A stretch of 64,000 nt of DNA from NCBI RefSeq assembly GCF_000744705.1, contig NZ_JQML01000001.1, positions 7,512,017 to 7,576,016 on the forward strand, given 5' to 3'. This DNA comes from Streptacidiphilus albus JL83. GTDB lineage: Bacteria > Actinomycetota > Actinomycetes > Streptomycetales > Streptomycetaceae. The position numbers were made by a program, and so were the translations under genes. Below the pieces are notes generated by a model. That model was not told the origin of the DNA. It did no database searches and saw only the letters and a list, made by a program, of their open reading frames with translations. Below are positions 32,301 through 46,164 of the stretch, in pieces. How positions within the stretch are numbered: position 1 is the first letter of the stretch; each line of letters opens with the position of its first letter.

Positions 32301-35300
32301 GAAGGCCGACAGGTCGGTCTCCCGGACCCGCGCCAGCAGCTCCCGGAAGGTCGGGTCGCCCGAGGTGTCGGTGCGCAGCACCAGCGTGTTGATGAACAGG
32401 CCCACCAGGTCGTCCAGCGACTCGTCCAGCCGCCCGGCGGCCGGGGTTCCCAGGGGGATGTCGGTGCCCGCCCCGAGCCGGGTGAGCAGGGTGGCCAGGC
32501 AGGCCTGGGCGATCATGAACGGGGTCACGCCGGCCTGGCGGGCCAGGGCCCGGACCCGGTCGTACAGCTCGGCGTCCACGGAGAACTGCACGGTGTCACC
32601 GCGGTGGTCGGCCGTGGTGGGCCGGGGCCGGTCGGTCGGCAGCGCCAGCTCCTCGGGCAGACCGGCCAGCGTCTCCTTCCAGTAGGCGGTCTGCCGCGCG
32701 AGGATGCTGTCCGGGTTCCCGGCCTCGCCCAGCAGCTCGTGCTGCCACAGGGTGTAGTCCGCGTACTGCACCGGCAGCGGCTCGAAGACCGGCGCCGCGC
32801 CGTCCAGCCGGGCGGCGTAGGCCCGGGCCAGGTCGTCCGCCAGCGGCTTCAGCGACCAGCCGTCGCAGACGATGTGGTGCATCAGCAGCACCAGCACGTG
32901 CTCGTCCGGTCCGGTCGAGAACACCTCGGCGCGCACCGGCAGGTCGACCGCGAGGTCGAACGCGTACCCGCAGGCCCGGGCCACCCGGTCGGACAGCTCC
33001 TCGGCGCCGACCCGGGTCCAGCCCGTGCCGAGCTCCACCCGGTCCACCGGGAGCACGCGCTGGAACGGCTCGCCGTCCTGCGAGCCGAACACGGTCCGCA
33101 GGCTCTCGTGCCGCGCCAGCAGATCGTCCAGCCCCAGCCGCAGCGCCTCGGCGTCCAGCTGCCCGGTCAGCCGCAGCACCAGCGGCACGTTGTACGTGCT
33201 GCTCGGCCCCTCCAGCTCACCGATGAACCAGAGCCGGCGCTGCGCGTAGGAGAGCGGAACCAGTTCGGGGCGCGCGACGGGCACCAGGGCGGCCCTGGTG
33301 CGGCCGCCCGCCCGCTCGATCCGCTCCGCCAGGGCGGCGACCGTGGGCGTCTCGAACACGTCCCGCAGGCCGAGTTCCTCGCCGAGCACCGCCCGCACCC
33401 GGCTGACCAGCCGGGTGGCCAGCAGCGAGTGGCCGCCCAGGTCGAAGAAGCCGTCGTCGATCCCGACCCGCTCCACCCGGAGCACCTCGGCGAACACCGA
33501 GCAGAGCATCTCCTCCCGGGGGGTGCGGGCGGCGCGGAAGCCCGCGCCCGCCGCCGCGTAGTCCGGTTCGGGCAGGGCGCGCCGGTCCAGTTTCCCGTTG
33601 GAGTTGAGCGGCAGCGCGTCGACCGTGACGAAGGCCGAGGGCACCAGCGCGGAGGGCAGGATCTCGGCGGCGTGGCGGCGCAGTTCGGCCGGCTCGGGCA
33701 CGTCGGCCCCGGACTGCGGCACCACGTACACGACCAGCCGCTTGTCCCCGGGGACGTCCTCGCGCACCAGGGCCGCCGCCTTGGCGACCTGCGGGTGCCG
33801 GCCCACCACCGCGTTGATCTCGCCCAGTTCGACCCGGATGCCCCGGATCTTGATCTGGTCGTCGGCCCGGCCGATGAACTCCAGGGTGCCGTCGCGCAGC
33901 CAGCGGACCAGGTCACCGGTCCGGTACATCCGCGCGCCGGGCCCGTCGTACGGGTTGGCCACGAACCGCTGGCCGGTCAGCCCGGCCCGGTTCAGGTAGC
34001 CGCGGGCCAGACCGGCGCCCGCGAGGTAGAGCTCACCGACGATGCCCACCGGCACCGGCTGGAGGTGTTCGTCCAGGACGTGCGTCCGGCAGTTCCGGAT
34101 GGGCCGCCCGATCGGCGCGACGGCGCGCCAGTCGGCCATGGACTGCGCCGGACCCGACAGGCTGAGCGCGGTGATGACATGGGTCTCCGAGGGCCCGTAG
34201 TGGTTGTGCAGGGTCACACCCGGCCGCTCGGCGTGGAACTCCTTGACCTGGTCCGTCAGGTGCAGCGGCTCACCGGCCTGGAAGACCTCCCGCAACTCGG
34301 CGAGCGCCAGGCCCTGTTCGGCCGCGGCCTCGTAGACCGAGCGCACCACCAGGTCGGGGGCGAAGAACTCGTGGATGCCCTCCCGGTCGAGCCAGGCCGC
34401 CAGTTCCGGCGGGCTCAGCCGGGTGTCCTCGGTCGGGATCGCGAGGGTCTTGCCGTTCAGCAGGGCGGAGAGGATCTCCTGCTCGGACGCGTCGAAGCTG
34501 ATCGCGCTGAACTGGGCGACCCGGGTGCCCGGTCCGGCCGGGATCTCCGCCGCGTGCCAGCTCATCAGGTTGAGCAGCACCAGAGCGGGGACCACCACGC
34601 CCTTGGGCCGGCCGGTCGAGCCCGAGGTGTAGATGACGTACGCCGGGCTCTCCGGCCTGAGCGGGGCGAGGCGGTCCCGGTCGGTCAGGTCCCCGTGCGG
34701 CTGCCGCGCCAGGGCGGCGGCGGTGTCGGGCCCGTCCAGAACGAGCAGGTCGTGGCCGTCGAGGCGGTCGGCCAGCCGGTCCACCGTCACCACCAGGGTC
34801 GGCGCGGCGTCCGCCAGGACGAAGCCGATCCGGTCCTCGGGATAGGCCGGGTCGACCGGGAGGTAGGCCGCGCCCGCCTTGAGCACCGCCAGGAAGGCGA
34901 CGATCAGCTGGGCGGAGCGGGGCACGACCACCGCGACGAAGGTCTCGGGACCGACGCCGCGTCGGACCAGCAGCCGGGCCAGCCGGTTCGCGCGGTCGTT
35001 CAGCTCCGCGTAGGTCAGCACCGCGTCCGCGGCCTCCACCGCGACGCCGTCCGGGGTCCGCGCCGCCTGGGCGGCGAACAGGTCCGGCAGGGCGAGGTCG
35101 GTCGACGCGACCTCCTCGCCGCTCCACTCCTGCAGCAGCTGCCGCCGCTCCCCGGCGTTCAGCAGGTCGATCCGGCTGAGCCGTTGCTGCGGGTCGGCGG
35201 CGACGGCCGCCATCAGCCGCAGCAGCCGGGTGATCATCAGCTCGATGGTCTCCCCGTCGTAGAGGTCGGTGGCGTACTCCACCAGGATGTCGATGCCCGC

Positions 35301-38300
35301 CTCGGCACCGTCCGCGCCGGCGGCGGCCATGAGGAGGCTGAAGTCGAACTTGGACGTGTCGCTCTCGACGGCGCCGGCGTCCACCCGCAGACCGGGCAGC
35401 TCCATCCACTCCGTGTCACCCGAGAGCTTCTGCCAGGTCAGCAGCGTCTGGAAGAGCGGGTGCCGGGCCAGCGAGCGGACCGGGTTGACGGCCTCGACCA
35501 CCTGCTCGAAGGGGATGTCCTGGTGGGCGAAGGCCGCGAGATCGGCCTCCCGCACCCGCGCCACCAGCTCGGTGAACGTCGGGTCGCCCGAGACGTCGGC
35601 GCGCAGCACCAGCGTGTTGACGAAGAACCCGACCAGGTGCTCCACGGCTTCGTCGGTACGCCCCGCCATGGCCGTCCCCAGCGGGATGTCGGTGCCCGCG
35701 CCCAGCCGCGACAGCAGCGCCGAGACGGCGGCCTGCACGACCATGAAGGTGGTGGCGTTGGTCGCCCGCGCGAGTCGGCCCAGCCCCTGGTGCACCTCCG
35801 GCTCCACCCGGTACCGCACGCTCGCGCCGCGGTAGCTGGCGACCGCCGGACGCGGCCGGTCCGCGGGCAGCTCCAGCTCCTCGGGCAGGCCGGCCAACGC
35901 CTCCCGCCAGAAGGCGAGCTGGACCCCCGCCAGGCTCTGCGGGTTCGACTCGTCACTGAGCAGGTCCCGCTGCCACAGGGTGTAGTCCGCGTACTGCACC
36001 GGCAGCGGCTCGAAGACCGGCGCCCTGCCGTCCAACCGGGCGGCGTAGGCCTGCGAGAGGTCGAGACCGAACGGGCCGGTCGACCAGCCGTCGGTGGTGA
36101 TGTGGTGGAACACCACGAACAGCGTGTGGTCGTCGGCCGCGACCCGGAACAGCTTGGCCCGGATCGGCAGATCGGCCGCCAGGTCGAAGGGCTGCGCGAA
36201 CTCGGCCTGCATCGCCCCGTCCAGCCCGTCCTCGGTGACCGGGACCACCGGCAGCGCGAGCTCGGCCCGGTCGACGCCGAGCACCAGCTGCACCGGTTCG
36301 CCGTCCACCTCGGGGAAGACCGTGCGCAGGCTCTCGTGCCGGGTCAGCACGTCGTTCAGCGCCGCCCGCAGCACGGCGGCGTTCAGCTCACCGTGCAGTC
36401 GCAGTCCCCACTGGACGTTGTAGGTCGAGGACGGACCCTCCAACCGGTCGAAGAACCACATGCGTCGCTGCGCGGCCGACAGCGGCACCAGACCCGGGCG
36501 CTCGACGGCCTCGATCGCCGGGCGCACCCGGCCGCCCACCTCCAGCGCCCCCACCAGGCCGGCGACGGTCGGTGTCTCGAACACCGCCCGGATCGGCAGC
36601 TCGGCGCCGAGCACCGACCGCACCCGGCTGACCAGCCGGGTGGCCAGCAGCGAGTGGCCGCCCAGGTCGAAGAAGCTGTCGTCGATCCCCACCCGCGCCA
36701 CCCGGAGCAGCTCGGCGAAGACCGAGCAGAGGAGCTCCTCCTGCGGGGTGCGCGCCTGCCGCCCCCCGCCCGCCGCCGCCAGGGCGGGGGCCGGCAGCGC
36801 ACGGCGGTCGAGCTTCCCGTTGGGGGTCAGCGGCAGCGCCTCCAGCGGCACGAAGGCCGTCGGCACCATGTACTCCGGCAGCCGCCGCTGGACGACGTTG
36901 CGCAGCAGCGCGAGGTTCGGCGTGCCGTCGCTGCCGACGACGTACGCGACCAGGCGCTTCTCGCCGGGCTGGTCCTCCCGGACGACCACCGCGACCTGGG
37001 CCACCGAGGCGTGCTCGGCCAGCACCGACTCGATCTCGCCGAGCTCGATCCGGAAGCCGCGCAGCTTCACCTGGTCGTCGGCCCGGCCGAGGTACTCCAG
37101 GTCGCCGTCGGGCGTCCAGCGCACCCGGTCGCCGGTGCGGTACATCCGCTCGCCCGGCCCGCCGAACGGGTCCGCGACGAACCGCTCCGCCGTCAGCCCC
37201 GCCCGGTTCAGGTAGCCCCGGGCCAGGCCGGCCCCCGAGATGTACAGCTCACCGGCCACCCCGGCCGGCACCGGACGCAACCAGGCGTCCAGCACGTGCG
37301 TCCGGGCGTTGTCGATCGGCCGCCCGATCGGCGGCGTGCGGTCCACCTCCCGGTCCGTGGACCAGGCCGTGCTGTACACCGTCGCCTCGGTGGGGCCGTA
37401 GATGTTGGCGACCCGCGCCCCCGGCAGGGCCTGCCGGATGCCCCGCACCGCGTGGGCCGAGAGCGCCTCGCCGGCCAGCACCACGGTGCCGGCCGTGGCC
37501 TGCGTCCGGGTCGCGCCACTGCTCAGGATCTGGTCCAGCGCCGAGGGCACCGCACTGATCAGACTGCCGGACCAGCTCCCCGCGGAGCCGTCGGCCAACG
37601 CCAGCAGGTCACGGACGATCTCGATGCTGCCGCCCGAGACCAGCGGGGCGAACAGCTCGAACACCGACACGTCGAAGTTCAGCGAGGTCGAGGCCAGCAC
37701 CCGGGAGAGCTCCCCGGCGGTGAACTCCCGCACCGCCCAGGAGAGCAGGTTGGCGACGCTCGCGTGGGCGACCACCACGCCCTTGGGACGCCCGGTCGAG
37801 CCGGAGGTGTAGATCACGTAGGCCGGCGTGCCCAGGCACAGCGGTGAGAGCCGCTCGGCGTCGGACAGGTCGGACGCGTCCCCGGCGCCGAGGTCGAGCC
37901 CGTCCAGCAGGATCCGGGGCGCGTCGACGCCCTCGGGCAGCACCCCCGCGACCTCACTGCTGGTCAGCACCACGGTCGGGGCGGCGTCTCCGAGCAGGTA
38001 GGCGATCCGGTCGGCGGGGTAGTTCGGATCCACCGGCACGTACCCGGCGCCCGACTTCAGCACCGCGAGCAGCGCGACCATCAGGTCCGCCGAGCGGGGC
38101 AGCGCCACCGCCACGAACCGCTCCGGGCCGGCCCCCTGCGCGATCAGCAGCCGCGCCAGCCGGTTGGCCCGGGTGTTCAGCTCGGCGTAGGTCGACGCCA
38201 CGCCCTGGAAGACCACGGCGGTCGCCCCGGGTGTCCGCGCCACCTGGGCCTGGAACAGCTCGGGCACGGTGGCCGCGGCCACCGGCCGGGCGGTGTCGTT

Positions 38301-41300
38301 CCAGCCCGTCAGCACCTGGTGCCGCTCGGCCGCCGTCAGGATCTCCAGCTGCCCGATCGGTCGGGTCGGTTCGGCGACGGCCGCGGTGAGGAGCAGCACC
38401 AGCCTGCGCCCGATCAGCTCCACCGTCTCCCGGTCGTACAGGTCGGCGGCGTACTCGAAGGCCGCGGCCATGCCGTCGGCGGCGCCGTCCGCGGTGCGCC
38501 GTTCCCGTAGCGAGAGCAGCAGGTCGAACTTGGAAGTGCTGCCGTCGACCGTCACCAGCTCCGAGGCCAGGCCGGGCAGCCCGATCTCGCCCGCGCCCTG
38601 GTTCTGGAGCACCAGCATCACCTGGAAGAGCGGGTGGCGGGCCAGCGAGCGGGCCGGGTTGACGGCCTCGACCACCTGCTCGAAGGGCACCTCCTGGTGG
38701 GCGAAGGCCGCGAGGTCGGTCTGCCGCACCCGGGCCACCAGCTCGGCGAAGGAGGGGTCGCCCGAGACGTCCGAACGCAGCGTCAGCGAGTTGACGAAGA
38801 AGCCGACCAGCTCCTCCAGGGCCTCGTCGGTGCGCCCCGCCGTCACCGTGCCGAGGGGGATGTCCGTACCGGCGCCGAGCCGGGACAGCAGCGCCGCGAA
38901 GCCCGCCTGGAGCACCATGAACGTGGTCGCGTGCTGCTCCCGGGCCAGGTCGAGCAGCGCCGAGTGGACCGGGGCGGGCAGCTCGAACTCGACCACCCCG
39001 CCCGCGAAACTCGCCACCGCCGGCCGCGAACGGTCGGCCGGCAGCTCCAACTCCTCCGGCAGTCCGGCCAACGCCCCACGCCAGTAGTCCAGTTGCCGGG
39101 CGGCCCGGCTGCCCTCCAGGGTGCTCTCGCCGAGCGAGTCGCGCTGCCAGAGGGTGTAGTCGGCGTACTGCACCGGCAGCGGCCGGTACTCCGGCGCCCG
39201 GCCGTCGCAACGGGCCGCGTAGGCCCGGGCCAGGTCGCGGCCGAGCGGCCCGTCGGACCAGCCGTCGGTGGCGATGTGGTGGAACGCGAGGAACAGGATC
39301 CGCTCGTCCGGGGCCAGTTCGAAGAGGGTGGTGCGGATCGGGAGGTCGGTGGCCAGGTCGAAGGGGCGGGAGCCCTCGGCGCGCAGCGCCTCGTCCAGGG
39401 TGTCCTCGGTGACCGGGACGACCGGCAGTGCGAGCCGGGCCAGGTCGGCGCCGAGCACCAGCTGCACCGGTTCGCCGTCGACCTCGGGGAAGACCGTCCG
39501 CAGGCTCTCGTGCCGGGCCAGGACATCGCCCAGGGCCGCCCGCAGCGCGGAGACGTCCAGGTCGCCGGAGAGCCGCAGGCCCCAGGAGAGGTTGTAGGTC
39601 GCGGAGGGGCCTTCCAGTCGGTCCAGGAACCAGAGTCGGCGCTGGGCGAAGGAGAGGGGGAGGCGGTCGGGGCGTCGGGCGGGCAGCAGTGGTGTGCCGA
39701 GCTCACCGGCGTGGCGCAGTTTCTCGGCCAGGCCTGCCACGGTCGGGGCCTCGAACAGCATCTGGATGGAGGCCTCGACGCCGAGTACCGTGCGGACCCG
39801 GCTGACCAGTCGGGTGGCCAGCAGGGAGTGGCCGCCCAGGGCGAAGAAGTCGTCGTCGAGGCCGACCCGTTCGGTGCCGAGCATTTCGGCGAAGACGGTG
39901 CACAGGATCTCCTCGCGGGCGTCGCGCGGGGGCCGGTAGCCGGTCGTGGCGGTGAACTCCGCCTTGGGCAGTGCCCGTACGTCCAGTTTTCCGTTGGGGG
40001 TCAGTGGCAGGGCCGGCAGGACCACGAACGCGCCGGGGACCATGTACTCGGGCAGCCGCGCGCCCAACCGGGCGCGGACGTCGGCCAGTTCCTGTTCGCC
40101 CCAGTCGGCGCCGGGGGTCGGTACGACGTAGGCCGCCAGGCGCTTCTCGCCTCCGGGCACCGCCAGGGCCAGCACGGCGCACTGGGCCACCCGGGCGTCG
40201 GCGGCCAGGGCCGTCTCGATCTCGCCCAGCTCGATCCGGAAGCCGCGGATCTTGACCTGGGCGTCGGCCCGGCCGACGAAGTCGAGTTCGCCGTTGGGGG
40301 TCCACCGGACCAGGTCGCCGGTGCGGTACATCCGCGAACCCGGCGCCCCGAAGGCGTTCGCCACGAACCGCTCGGCCGTCAGATCCGGGCGACCGTTGTA
40401 GCCGCGGGCCAGACCCGCACCGGCCAGGTAGATCTCGCCGGTGACCCCGGGCGGCACCGGACGCAGCCAGGCATCGAGGACGTAGGCCTGCATGTTGTCC
40501 ATCGCCCGGCCCACCGGGACGGGCCCGGGGGCGAACCCCTCGCCCTTGCGCATCAGCTTGTGCGTCGCGAAGAGGGTCGTCTCCGTCGCGCCGTAGGTGG
40601 TGCGCACATGGGTGTTCGGGCAGTGGTCCAGCACCCGCTGCACCGCGACCGGCGAGATCACGTCACCGCCGGTCAACACCTCCTGCACCGTCGCGAAGAT
40701 CTCCGGCGCCTCCTCCGCCACCACCCGGAACAGACCGGCCGTCAGATCCAGCCCGGTGACCTGGCCCTCCACCAACAGTCGGCGAAGGGTGCTCACCTCA
40801 AGATTGCCCTCCGGCGCCACCACCGTGGTGCCACCGTTCAACAGCGGCACCCAGATCGCGTAGGTCGAGGGATCGAAGGCATACGGCGCCGCCATCAGCA
40901 CCCGCCGATGCGCACCCCCCGCGAACATCCGGTCCATCGCCAGCTCGACCACATCCCGGTGCGTGACCGCCACGCCCTTCGGCAGTCCGGTCGAACCCGA
41001 GGTGTACATCACATACGCCAACTGCTGCGGCTCACTGCGCACTTCCACCGCAGCCGAGGACACCCCCGCCAACGCGGCCTCGTCGTCCACCGTCAGCACC
41101 ACCGCGCACGCCGGCACCTCGCCGGCCGCCTTCGCCCGGTCCACCAGCAGCACCCGCGCCCCGGCCGCGTCCACGATCCACTGCCGACGCTCCGGCGGGT
41201 ACCCGTTGTGCAACGGCACGTACACGCCACCGGCCTTCACGATCGCCAGTGTCGCGACCACGACCTCGACCGTGCGGTCCATCAACACCGCCACCGGGGT

Positions 41301-44300
41301 CTCCGGCCCCACCCCCAGCTCCAGCAGCCGACGCGCCAACCGATTGGAGCGCGCGTCCAACTCCGCGTACGTCAACGCACGCTCGTCAGCGCCGCCGCAG
41401 ACCGCCGGCGCATCGGGCGCACCCGCCACCTGTACCGCGAACAACTCCTGCAGCGAGGAGCCCAGCTGCGGCACCACCACGGCGGTGCTGTTCCACTCGC
41501 TCAGCACCCGGTCCCGCTCGGCGCCCCCGAGGATCTCCAGCAGTCCGATCGGTCGGGTCGGTTCGGCGACGGCCGCGGTGAGGAGCAGCACCAGCCTGCG
41601 CCCGATCAGCTCCACCGTCTCCCGGTCGTACAGGTCGGCGGCGAACTCGATCGCGCCCTTGATGCCCGCAGCGGCTCCGGTTTCGTCCGTCCTGAGGCCG
41701 AACTGGAAGTCCAGGTCGAACTTGGCCGTCCCCGTCCCCGGCGCCACCACCGCGGCCGACCGCACGCCCGGCAGCTCCACCAGCGGACCGCCGGCCTCCT
41801 GCACCGCGAAGGCCACCTGGAAGAGCGGGTGGCGGGCCAGCGAGCGGGCCGGGTTGACGGCCTCGACCACCTGCTCGAAGGGCAGGTCCTGGCGGGCGAA
41901 GGCCGCGAGGTCGGCCTGCCGCACCCGGGCCACCAGCTCGCTGAACGAGGGGTCGCCCGAGACGTCGGACCGCAGCACCAGGGTGTTGACGAAGAAGCCG
42001 ACCAGCTCCGCCAAGGCCTCGTCGGTGCGCCCCGCCGTCACCGTGCCGAGGGGGATGTCCGTACCGGCGCCGAGCCGGGACAGCAGCGCGGCCAGACCGG
42101 CCTGCAGCACCATCAGCATCGAGGCGTGCTGCCCACGGGCCAGCTCCTGCAGCGCCGAGTGGACCGGGGCCGGCAGCTCGAACTCGACCAACCCGCCCGC
42201 GTAACTCGCCACCGCCGGACGGGGGCGGTCCGTCCTGAGCTCCAACTCCTCTGGCAGACCGGCCAGTTCCTCCTGCCAGAAGGTCAACTGCCGCTCCGAG
42301 AGCTGCTCCGCTCCCTCGCGCTGCCACAGCGCGTAGTCGGCGTACTGCACCGGCAGCGGCTGGTACTCCGGCGCGACGCCCGCACGACGGGCCGCGTAGG
42401 CCCGGGCGAGGTCGCGGCCGAGCGGTCCGTCGGACCAGCCGTCGGTGGCGATGTGGTGGAACGCCAGCGCCAACACCCATTGGTCCGGGGCCAGTTCGAA
42501 GAGGGTGGTGCGGATCGGGAGGTCGGTGGCCAGGTCGAAGGGGTGGGAGCCCTCGGCGCGCAGCGCCTCGTCCAGGGTGTCCTCGGTGACCGGGACGACC
42601 GGCAGTGCGAGCCGGGCCAGGTCGGCGCCGAGCACCAGCTGCACCGGTTCGCCGTCCACCTCGGGGAAGACCGTCCGCAGGCTCTCGTGCCGGGCCAGGA
42701 CATCGCCCAGGGCCGCCCGCAGCGCGGAGACATCGAGGTCACCCGAGAGCCGGACCGCGAGCGACAGGTTGTAGGTCGCGGAGGGGCCTTCCAGTCGGTC
42801 CAGGAACCAGAGTCGGCGCTGGGCGAAGGAGAGCGGGAGGTGGTTGGGGCGTCGGGCGGGCAGCAGTGGTGTGCCGAGCTCACCGGCGTGGCGCAGTTTC
42901 TCGGCCAGGCCTGCGACGGTCGGGGCCTCGAACAGCATCTGGATGGAGGCCTCGACGCCGAGTACCGTGCGGATCCGGCTGACCAGTCGGGTGGCCAGCA
43001 GGGAGTGGCCGCCCAGGGCGAAGAAGTCGTCGTCGAGGCCGACCCGTTCGGTGCCGAGCATTTCGGCGAAGACGGTGCACAGGATCTCCTCGCGGGCGTC
43101 GCGCGGGGGCCGGTAGCCGGTCGTGGCGGTGAACTCCGCCTTGGGCAGTGCCCGTGCGTCCAGTTTTCCGTTGGGGGTCAGTGGCAGGGCCGGCAGGACC
43201 ACGAACGCGCCGGGGACCATGTACTCGGGCAGTCGCGCGCCCAACTTGGCGCGGACGTCGGCCAGTTCCTGTTCGCCCCAGTCGGCGCCGGGGGTCGGTA
43301 CGACGTAGGCCGCCAGGCGCTTCTCGCCTCCGGGCACCGCCAGGGCCAGTACCGCGCACTGGGCCACCCGGGCGTCGGCGGCCAGGGCCGTCTCGATCTC
43401 GCCCAGTTCGATCCGGAAGCCGCGGATCTTGACCTGGGCGTCGGCCCGGCCGACGAAGTCGAGTTCGCCGTTGGGGGTCCAGCGGACCAGGTCGCCGGTG
43501 CGGTACATCCGCGAACCCGGCGCCCCGAAGGCGTTCGCCACGAACCGCTCGGCGGTGAGGTCGGCCCGGCCCTGGTAGCCGCGGGCCAGACCCGCGCCGG
43601 CCAGGTAGAGCTCGCCGGACACGCCCACCGGCACCGGGCGCAACCACGCGTCCAGAATGTACATCTGCATGTTGTCCAGCGGCCGTCCCACCGGAATGGT
43701 GCTGCTGAACCGCTCGTCGCGGGACACCATGCGCTGGGTCGCGAAGAGCGTGGTCTCGGTCGGGCCGTACAGGGTGCGGACATTGGTGCCGGGGCAGTGG
43801 TCGAGGACGCGCTGGACGGCGACGGGGGAGATGACGTCGCCGCCGGTGAGGACCTCCCGGACGGTGGCGAAGACCTCGGGGGCCTCTTCGGCGACGACCC
43901 GGAAGAGGCCTGCGGTGAGGTCGAGTCCGGTGACCCGTCCGTCGAGGAGGAGCCGGCGCAGGGTGGCCACTTCGAGGTTGCCCTCGGGGGCGACGACGGT
44001 GGTGCCGCCGTTGAGGAGGGGCACCCAGATGGCGTAGGTCGAGGGGTCGAAGGCGTACGGCGCGGCCATCAGGACGCGCTGGTGGGCGCTGCCGGCGAAC
44101 ATCCGGTCCATGGCGAGTTCGACGACGTCGCGGTGGGTGACGGCGACGCCCTTGGGCAGGCCGGTGGAACCGGAGGTGTACATCACGTAGGCGAGCTGCT
44201 GGGGTTCGCTGTGGATGTGGACGGCGGCGGGGGAGACGCCGTCCAGGAGGGCGTCGTCGTCGACGGTGAGGACGGTGGGGCCGGTGGGGATGGGGCCGGT

Positions 44301-46034
44301 GGCCTTGGCGCGGTCGACGAGGAGGACGGGGGCGGCTGCGGTGTCGGTGATCCACTGGCGGCGCTCGGGCGGGTAGCCGTTGTGCAGGGGGACGTAGACG
44401 CCGCCGGCCTTGACGATGGCGAGGGTGGCGACGACGACCTCGACGGTGCGCTCCATCAGCACGGCGACGGGCGTCTCGGGGCCGACGCCGAGTTCGACCA
44501 GGCGCCGCGCCAGTCGGTTGGAGCGGGCGTCGAGCTGGGCGTAGGTCAGTTCCCGCTCCTCGGCGCCGCCGCAGACGGCGATCGCGTCGGGGGTCTTCGC
44601 GGCCTGCACGGCGAAGAGCTCCTGCAGGCTGGACGCCACCTGCGACACCGCCACCGCGCTGTCGTTCCACGTCTCCAGCAGCTGGTGCCGCTCGGCCTCC
44701 GCCAGGATCTCGACACCGGACACCGGCGTCGCCGGATCCTCGGCCAGCGCGCCCAGGAAGCGCACCAGCCGGTCGGCCAGGGTCTGCACCGTCCCCCGGT
44801 CGTACAGGTCCCCGGCGAACTCGATCATTCCCTCGATGCCGGCGGCGGCGCCGGTGTCGTCCTTCGTCAGGCCGAACTGGAAGTCCAGGTCGAACTTGGC
44901 CATCCCGGTGGCCGGCAGCGCCACCGGGGTGGCGCGCACGCCCGCGAGGTCCAGCGCCGGGCCACCGGTCTCGTGGACGGCGAAGGCCACCTGGAAGAGC
45001 GGGTGCCGGGCCAGCGAGCGGGCCGGGTTGAGCGCCTCCACCACCTGCTCGAACGGCACGTCCTGGTGCTCGAACGCGGCCAGGTCCGTCTGCCGCACCC
45101 GCGCCACCAGCTCGGCGAAGGTCGGGTCGCCGGAGACGTCCGAGCGCAGCACCAGGGTGTTGACGAAGAAGCCGACCAGGTCCTCCAAGGCCTCGTCGGT
45201 GCGTCCGGCCGCGACGGTGCCGAGGGGGATGTCGCTGCCGCCGCCGAGGCGGGACAGCAGTGCGGCGAGACCCGCCTGGAGCACCATCAGCATCGTCGCG
45301 TTGGTCGCCTGGGCGACGGCGGCCAGGCCCCGGTGCGCCCGGGCGTCCAGCCGGAACGGCACGGCGCCGCCGGTGTAGCTGGCCACCGCGGGGCGGGAGC
45401 GGTCGGACGGCAGCTCCAGCTCCTCCGGCAGACCGGTCAGCGCGCCGCGCCAGTAGTCGAGTTGCCGGGCGGCGAGGCTCCCCGGGTCGCTGCTCCCGCC
45501 CAGCAACTCGCGCTGCCACTCGGCGTAGTCGCGGTACTGGACCGGCAGCGGCTCGAACACCGGGGCCAGGCCCCGGGTGCGGGCCGCGTAGGCGAGGGAG
45601 AGGTCGCGTCCGAGCGGTCCGTCGGACCAGCCGTCGGTGGCGATGTGGTGGAAGACCAGGGAGAGGACCCACTCGTCGGCGGCCGGCCGGAACAGGGTGG
45701 CGCGCAGCGGCAGGTCCGCCGTCAGGTCGAACGGGCGGGAGCCCGCGGCCCGCAGCGCCTCCTCCAGCGCGTCCTCGGCGACCGGGACGACCTGCAGCTC
45801 GACCCCGGACCGCTCGGCGCCGAGCACCAGCTGCACCGGCTCGCCGTCGACCTCGGGGAACACCGTCCGCAGGCTCTCGTGCCGCTCGACCACGTCGCCC
45901 AGCGCGGCGCCCAGCGCCGCCACGTCCAGCACCCCCGACAGTCGCACCGCAAGAGACAGGTTGTAGGTCGCGGACGGACCCTCCAACCGGTCCAGGAACC
46001 ACAACCGCCGCTGAGCGAAGGACAGGGAAACCAC
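29379..46034 (-). CDS. Five-module NRPS, (C-A-T)x5-TE
   Basis: About 5551 aa. Carrier serines near residues 1011, 2070, 3128, 4203 and 5262; TE about 5310-5551 with GWSLGG serine near 5391. Each module is C-A-T with no epimerisation or methylation domain. C motifs are HHIATDG (three times), HHITTDG and HHIVCDG, all intact and of the L-to-L type. Codes read by eye, modules 1 to 5: DPYDLGLLFK, DPYDLGTLFK, DVFSVAIVYK, DAQFFAHVIK (proline-like), DVFSACIVYK. Module 2 has YGATETT in place of YGPTETT. Because it opens with a C domain it needs an upstream donor; the two-module NRPS at 20549-25618 fits, giving a seven-residue chain released by this TE. I chose the GTG at 46034 (TTGAGGAG upstream), which begins directly at the C domain; a TTG at 46121 is the longest alternative. 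Confidence 0.95.
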   Translation of the reverse strand: MVSLSFAQRRLWFLDRLEGPSATYNLSLAVRLSGVLDVAALGAALGDVVERHESLRTVFPEVDGEPVQLVLGAERSGVELQVVPVAEDALEEALRAAGSRPFDLTADLPLRATLFRPAADEWVLSLVFHHIATDGWSDGPLGRDLSLAYAARTRGLAPVFEPLPVQYRDYAEWQRELLGGSSDPGSLAARQLDYWRGALTGLPEELELPSDRSRPAVASYTGGAVPFRLDARAHRGLAAVAQATNATMLMVLQAGLAALLSRLGGGSDIPLGTVAAGRTDEALEDLVGFFVNTLVLRSDVSGDPTFAELVARVRQTDLAAFEHQDVPFEQVVEALNPARSLARHPLFQVAFAVHETGGPALDLAGVRATPVALPATGMAKFDLDFQFGLTKDDTGAAAGIEGMIEFAGDLYDRGTVQTLADRLVRFLGALAEDPATPVSGVEILAEAERHQLLETWNDSAVAVSQVASSLQELFAVQAAKTPDAIAVCGGAEERELTYAQLDARSNRLARRLVELGVGPETPVAVLMERTVEVVVATLAIVKAGGVYVPLHNGYPPERRQWITDTAAAPVLLVDRAKATGPIPTGPTVLTVDDDALLDGVSPAAVHIHSEPQQLAYVMYTSGSTGLPKGVAVTHRDVVELAMDRMFAGSAHQRVLMAAPYAFDPSTYAIWVPLLNGGTTVVAPEGNLEVATLRRLLLDGRVTGLDLTAGLFRVVAEEAPEVFATVREVLTGGDVISPVAVQRVLDHCPGTNVRTLYGPTETTLFATQRMVSRDERFSSTIPVGRPLDNMQMYILDAWLRPVPVGVSGELYLAGAGLARGYQGRADLTAERFVANAFGAPGSRMYRTGDLVRWTPNGELDFVGRADAQVKIRGFRIELGEIETALAADARVAQCAVLALAVPGGEKRLAAYVVPTPGADWGEQELADVRAKLGARLPEYMVPGAFVVLPALPLTPNGKLDARALPKAEFTATTGYRPPRDAREEILCTVFAEMLGTERVGLDDDFFALGGHSLLATRLVSRIRTVLGVEASIQMLFEAPTVAGLAEKLRHAGELGTPLLPARRPNHLPLSFAQRRLWFLDRLEGPSATYNLSLAVRLSGDLDVSALRAALGDVLARHESLRTVFPEVDGEPVQLVLGADLARLALPVVPVTEDTLDEALRAEGSHPFDLATDLPIRTTLFELAPDQWVLALAFHHIATDGWSDGPLGRDLARAYAARRAGVAPEYQPLPVQYADYALWQREGAEQLSERQLTFWQEELAGLPEELELRTDRPRPAVASYAGGLVEFELPAPVHSALQELARGQHASMLMVLQAGLAALLSRLGAGTDIPLGTVTAGRTDEALAELVGFFVNTLVLRSDVSGDPSFSELVARVRQADLAAFARQDLPFEQVVEAVNPARSLARHPLFQVAFAVQEAGGPLVELPGVRSAAVVAPGTGTAKFDLDFQFGLRTDETGAAAGIKGAIEFAADLYDRETVELIGRRLVLLLTAAVAEPTRPIGLLEILGGAERDRVLSEWNSTAVVVPQLGSSLQELFAVQVAGAPDAPAVCGGADERALTYAELDARSNRLARRLLELGVGPETPVAVLMDRTVEVVVATLAIVKAGGVYVPLHNGYPPERRQWIVDAAGARVLLVDRAKAAGEVPACAVVLTVDDEAALAGVSSAAVEVRSEPQQLAYVMYTSGSTGLPKGVAVTHRDVVELAMDRMFAGGAHRRVLMAAPYAFDPSTYAIWVPLLNGGTTVVAPEGNLEVSTLRRLLVEGQVTGLDLTAGLFRVVAEEAPEIFATVQEVLTGGDVISPVAVQRVLDHCPNTHVRTTYGATETTLFATHKLMRKGEGFAPGPVPVGRAMDNMQAYVLDAWLRPVPPGVTGEIYLAGAGLARGYNGRPDLTAERFVANAFGAPGSRMYRTGDLVRWTPNGELDFVGRADAQVKIRGFRIELGEIETALAADARVAQCAVLALAVPGGEKRLAAYVVPTPGADWGEQELADVRARLGARLPEYMVPGAFVVLPALPLTPNGKLDVRALPKAEFTATTGYRPPRDAREEILCTVFAEMLGTERVGLDDDFFALGGHSLLATRLVSRVRTVLGVEASIQMLFEAPTVAGLAEKLRHAGELGTPLLPARRPDRLPLSFAQRRLWFLDRLEGPSATYNLSWGLRLSGDLDVSALRAALGDVLARHESLRTVFPEVDGEPVQLVLGADLARLALPVVPVTEDTLDEALRAEGSRPFDLATDLPIRTTLFELAPDERILFLAFHHIATDGWSDGPLGRDLARAYAARCDGRAPEYRPLPVQYADYTLWQRDSLGESTLEGSRAARQLDYWRGALAGLPEELELPADRSRPAVASFAGGVVEFELPAPVHSALLDLAREQHATTFMVLQAGFAALLSRLGAGTDIPLGTVTAGRTDEALEELVGFFVNSLTLRSDVSGDPSFAELVARVRQTDLAAFAHQEVPFEQVVEAVNPARSLARHPLFQVMLVLQNQGAGEIGLPGLASELVTVDGSTSKFDLLLSLRERRTADGAADGMAAAFEYAADLYDRETVELIGRRLVLLLTAAVAEPTRPIGQLEILTAAERHQVLTGWNDTARPVAAATVPELFQAQVARTPGATAVVFQGVASTYAELNTRANRLARLLIAQGAGPERFVAVALPRSADLMVALLAVLKSGAGYVPVDPNYPADRIAYLLGDAAPTVVLTSSEVAGVLPEGVDAPRILLDGLDLGAGDASDLSDAERLSPLCLGTPAYVIYTSGSTGRPKGVVVAHASVANLLSWAVREFTAGELSRVLASTSLNFDVSVFELFAPLVSGGSIEIVRDLLALADGSAGSWSGSLISAVPSALDQILSSGATRTQATAGTVVLAGEALSAHAVRGIRQALPGARVANIYGPTEATVYSTAWSTDREVDRTPPIGRPIDNARTHVLDAWLRPVPAGVAGELYISGAGLARGYLNRAGLTAERFVADPFGGPGERMYRTGDRVRWTPDGDLEYLGRADDQVKLRGFRIELGEIESVLAEHASVAQVAVVVREDQPGEKRLVAYVVGSDGTPNLALLRNVVQRRLPEYMVPTAFVPLEALPLTPNGKLDRRALPAPALAAAGGGRQARTPQEELLCSVFAELLRVARVGIDDSFFDLGGHSLLATRLVSRVRSVLGAELPIRAVFETPTVAGLVGALEVGGRVRPAIEAVERPGLVPLSAAQRRMWFFDRLEGPSSTYNVQWGLRLHGELNAAVLRAALNDVLTRHESLRTVFPEVDGEPVQLVLGVDRAELALPVVPVTEDGLDGAMQAEFAQPFDLAADLPIRAKLFRVAADDHTLFVVFHHITTDGWSTGPFGLDLSQAYAARLDGRAPVFEPLPVQYADYTLWQRDLLSDESNPQSLAGVQLAFWREALAGLPEELELPADRPRPAVASYRGASVRYRVEPEVHQGLGRLARATNATTFMVVQAAVSALLSRLGAGTDIPLGTAMAGRTDEAVEHLVGFFVNTLVLRADVSGDPTFTELVARVREADLAAFAHQDIPFEQVVEAVNPVRSLARHPLFQTLLTWQKLSGDTEWMELPGLRVDAGAVESDTSKFDFSLLMAAAGADGAEAGIDILVEYATDLYDGETIELMITRLLRLMAAVAADPQQRLSRIDLLNAGERRQLLQEWSGEEVASTDLALPDLFAAQAARTPDGVAVEAADAVLTYAELNDRANRLARLLVRRGVGPETFVAVVVPRSAQLIVAFLAVLKAGAAYLPVDPAYPEDRIGFVLADAAPTLVVTVDRLADRLDGHDLLVLDGPDTAAALARQPHGDLTDRDRLAPLRPESPAYVIYTSGSTGRPKGVVVPALVLLNLMSWHAAEIPAGPGTRVAQFSAISFDASEQEILSALLNGKTLAIPTEDTRLSPPELAAWLDREGIHEFFAPDLVVRSVYEAAAEQGLALAELREVFQAGEPLHLTDQVKEFHAERPGVTLHNHYGPSETHVITALSLSGPAQSMADWRAVAPIGRPIRNCRTHVLDEHLQPVPVGIVGELYLAGAGLARGYLNRAGLTGQRFVANPYDGPGARMYRTGDLVRWLRDGTLEFIGRADDQIKIRGIRVELGEINAVVGRHPQVAKAAALVREDVPGDKRLVVYVVPQSGADVPEPAELRRHAAEILPSALVPSAFVTVDALPLNSNGKLDRRALPEPDYAAAGAGFRAARTPREEMLCSVFAEVLRVERVGIDDGFFDLGGHSLLATRLVSRVRAVLGEELGLRDVFETPTVAALAERIERAGGRTRAALVPVARPELVPLSYAQRRLWFIGELEGPSSTYNVPLVLRLTGQLDAEALRLGLDDLLARHESLRTVFGSQDGEPFQRVLPVDRVELGTGWTRVGAEELSDRVARACGYAFDLAVDLPVRAEVFSTGPDEHVLVLLMHHIVCDGWSLKPLADDLARAYAARLDGAAPVFEPLPVQYADYTLWQHELLGEAGNPDSILARQTAYWKETLAGLPEELALPTDRPRPTTADHRGDTVQFSVDAELYDRVRALARQAGVTPFMIAQACLATLLTRLGAGTDIPLGTPAAGRLDESLDDLVGLFINTLVLRTDTSGDPTFRELLARVRETDLSAFHHQDLPFELLVELLNPARSLARHPLFQTMLVFQNNERAEYAMPGLEVRDFEESGAGVAKFDLMVVLMEQDAAGPGTSLDGAVNFAVDLFDRSTVQDFAQRFVRLLDTLTADPDRPIGAAEVLEAAERHRLLEGWNDTAGPVAGVTVPEMFEAQVARTPGATAVVGGEVRLSYAELNARANRLARRLVACGAGPERFVAVALPRSAELLVALLAVLKSGAAYVPVDLTYPADRLGYLLRDSQPAVVLTSAGAAEALPGGVDAPKVLLDGLDLTVGDGSDLSDRERLSALSPSSPAYVIYTSGSTGRPKGVVVEQASVVNLLSWASREFASGELSRVLASTSLNFDVSVFELFAPLVSGGSIEVVRDLLALADGTVDAWSGSLISAVPSALEQVLAAGAAGTWPVAGTVALCGEALTARSVQGIRRALPEARIANIYGPTEATVYSTTWAVEGEADGVPPIGRPMSNVRAYVLDAGLRPVPAGVLGELYLAGAGLARGYHGRPDLTAERFVADPFGGPGVRMYRTGDLARWTREGVLDFVGRTDDQVKVRGYRIELGEIESVLAEHASVAQVVAVVREARPGDKRLVAYVVGAGVRPDVAELRGFLRGRVPEYMVPSAFVVLDALPLTLNGKLDRRALPAPEFAAVSAGRLPRSPREEVLCSVFAEVLGVEQVGVDDNFFELGGHSLLATRLISRVREVLGVQVSIRALFTAPTVAGFAGQLADSDGEDALAVLLPLRAGGTRAPLFCVHAVSGISWVYAGLLRHLDPDRPVYGLQARSFTEPGSSAGYGEVVDDYVDRIRSVQPHGPYHLLGWSLGGVIAHGIAVRLQQEGERVETLSMMDSYPVREEDSGIRLEQDDPDTLAQLSAFVERHAVAVGILTESLGERAIPALAEAYLNGGNLLRSAELGVFQGDVLYFSATAEPGFHTDRLKRWEPYLAGALDVHPVDSTHDEMTQVAPLARIGSVLAERLRGGN
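39240..40430 (-). repeat. About 1.2-kb near-identical block, module 2 to 3 boundary copy
   Basis: This block is nearly identical to 42417-43607 at an offset of exactly 3177 bases (1059 codons). It covers the A-domain C-terminus, the carrier and the first half of the next C domain. A short patch around 39552-39590 is more diverged. It is either a recent module duplication or the result of conversion. Confidence 0.8.
42417..43607 (-). repeat. About 1.2-kb near-identical block, module 1 to 2 boundary copy
   Basis: Partner of 39240-40430. Repeats of this length and identity could cause misassembly from short reads, so the module count deserves confirmation. Confidence 0.8.
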
Positions 46035-46164
46035 GTGGACTCTCCTCAAGAAACCGACATCGGACCTGGCCGGCAGTCCGGCTACATGAGAACGCTCCGT
46101 CTCAAGTGCCCCCCGGAGCAATGCCGATCGGGAGCAGGAACCTGCACGACAGCGACTTACTGGC

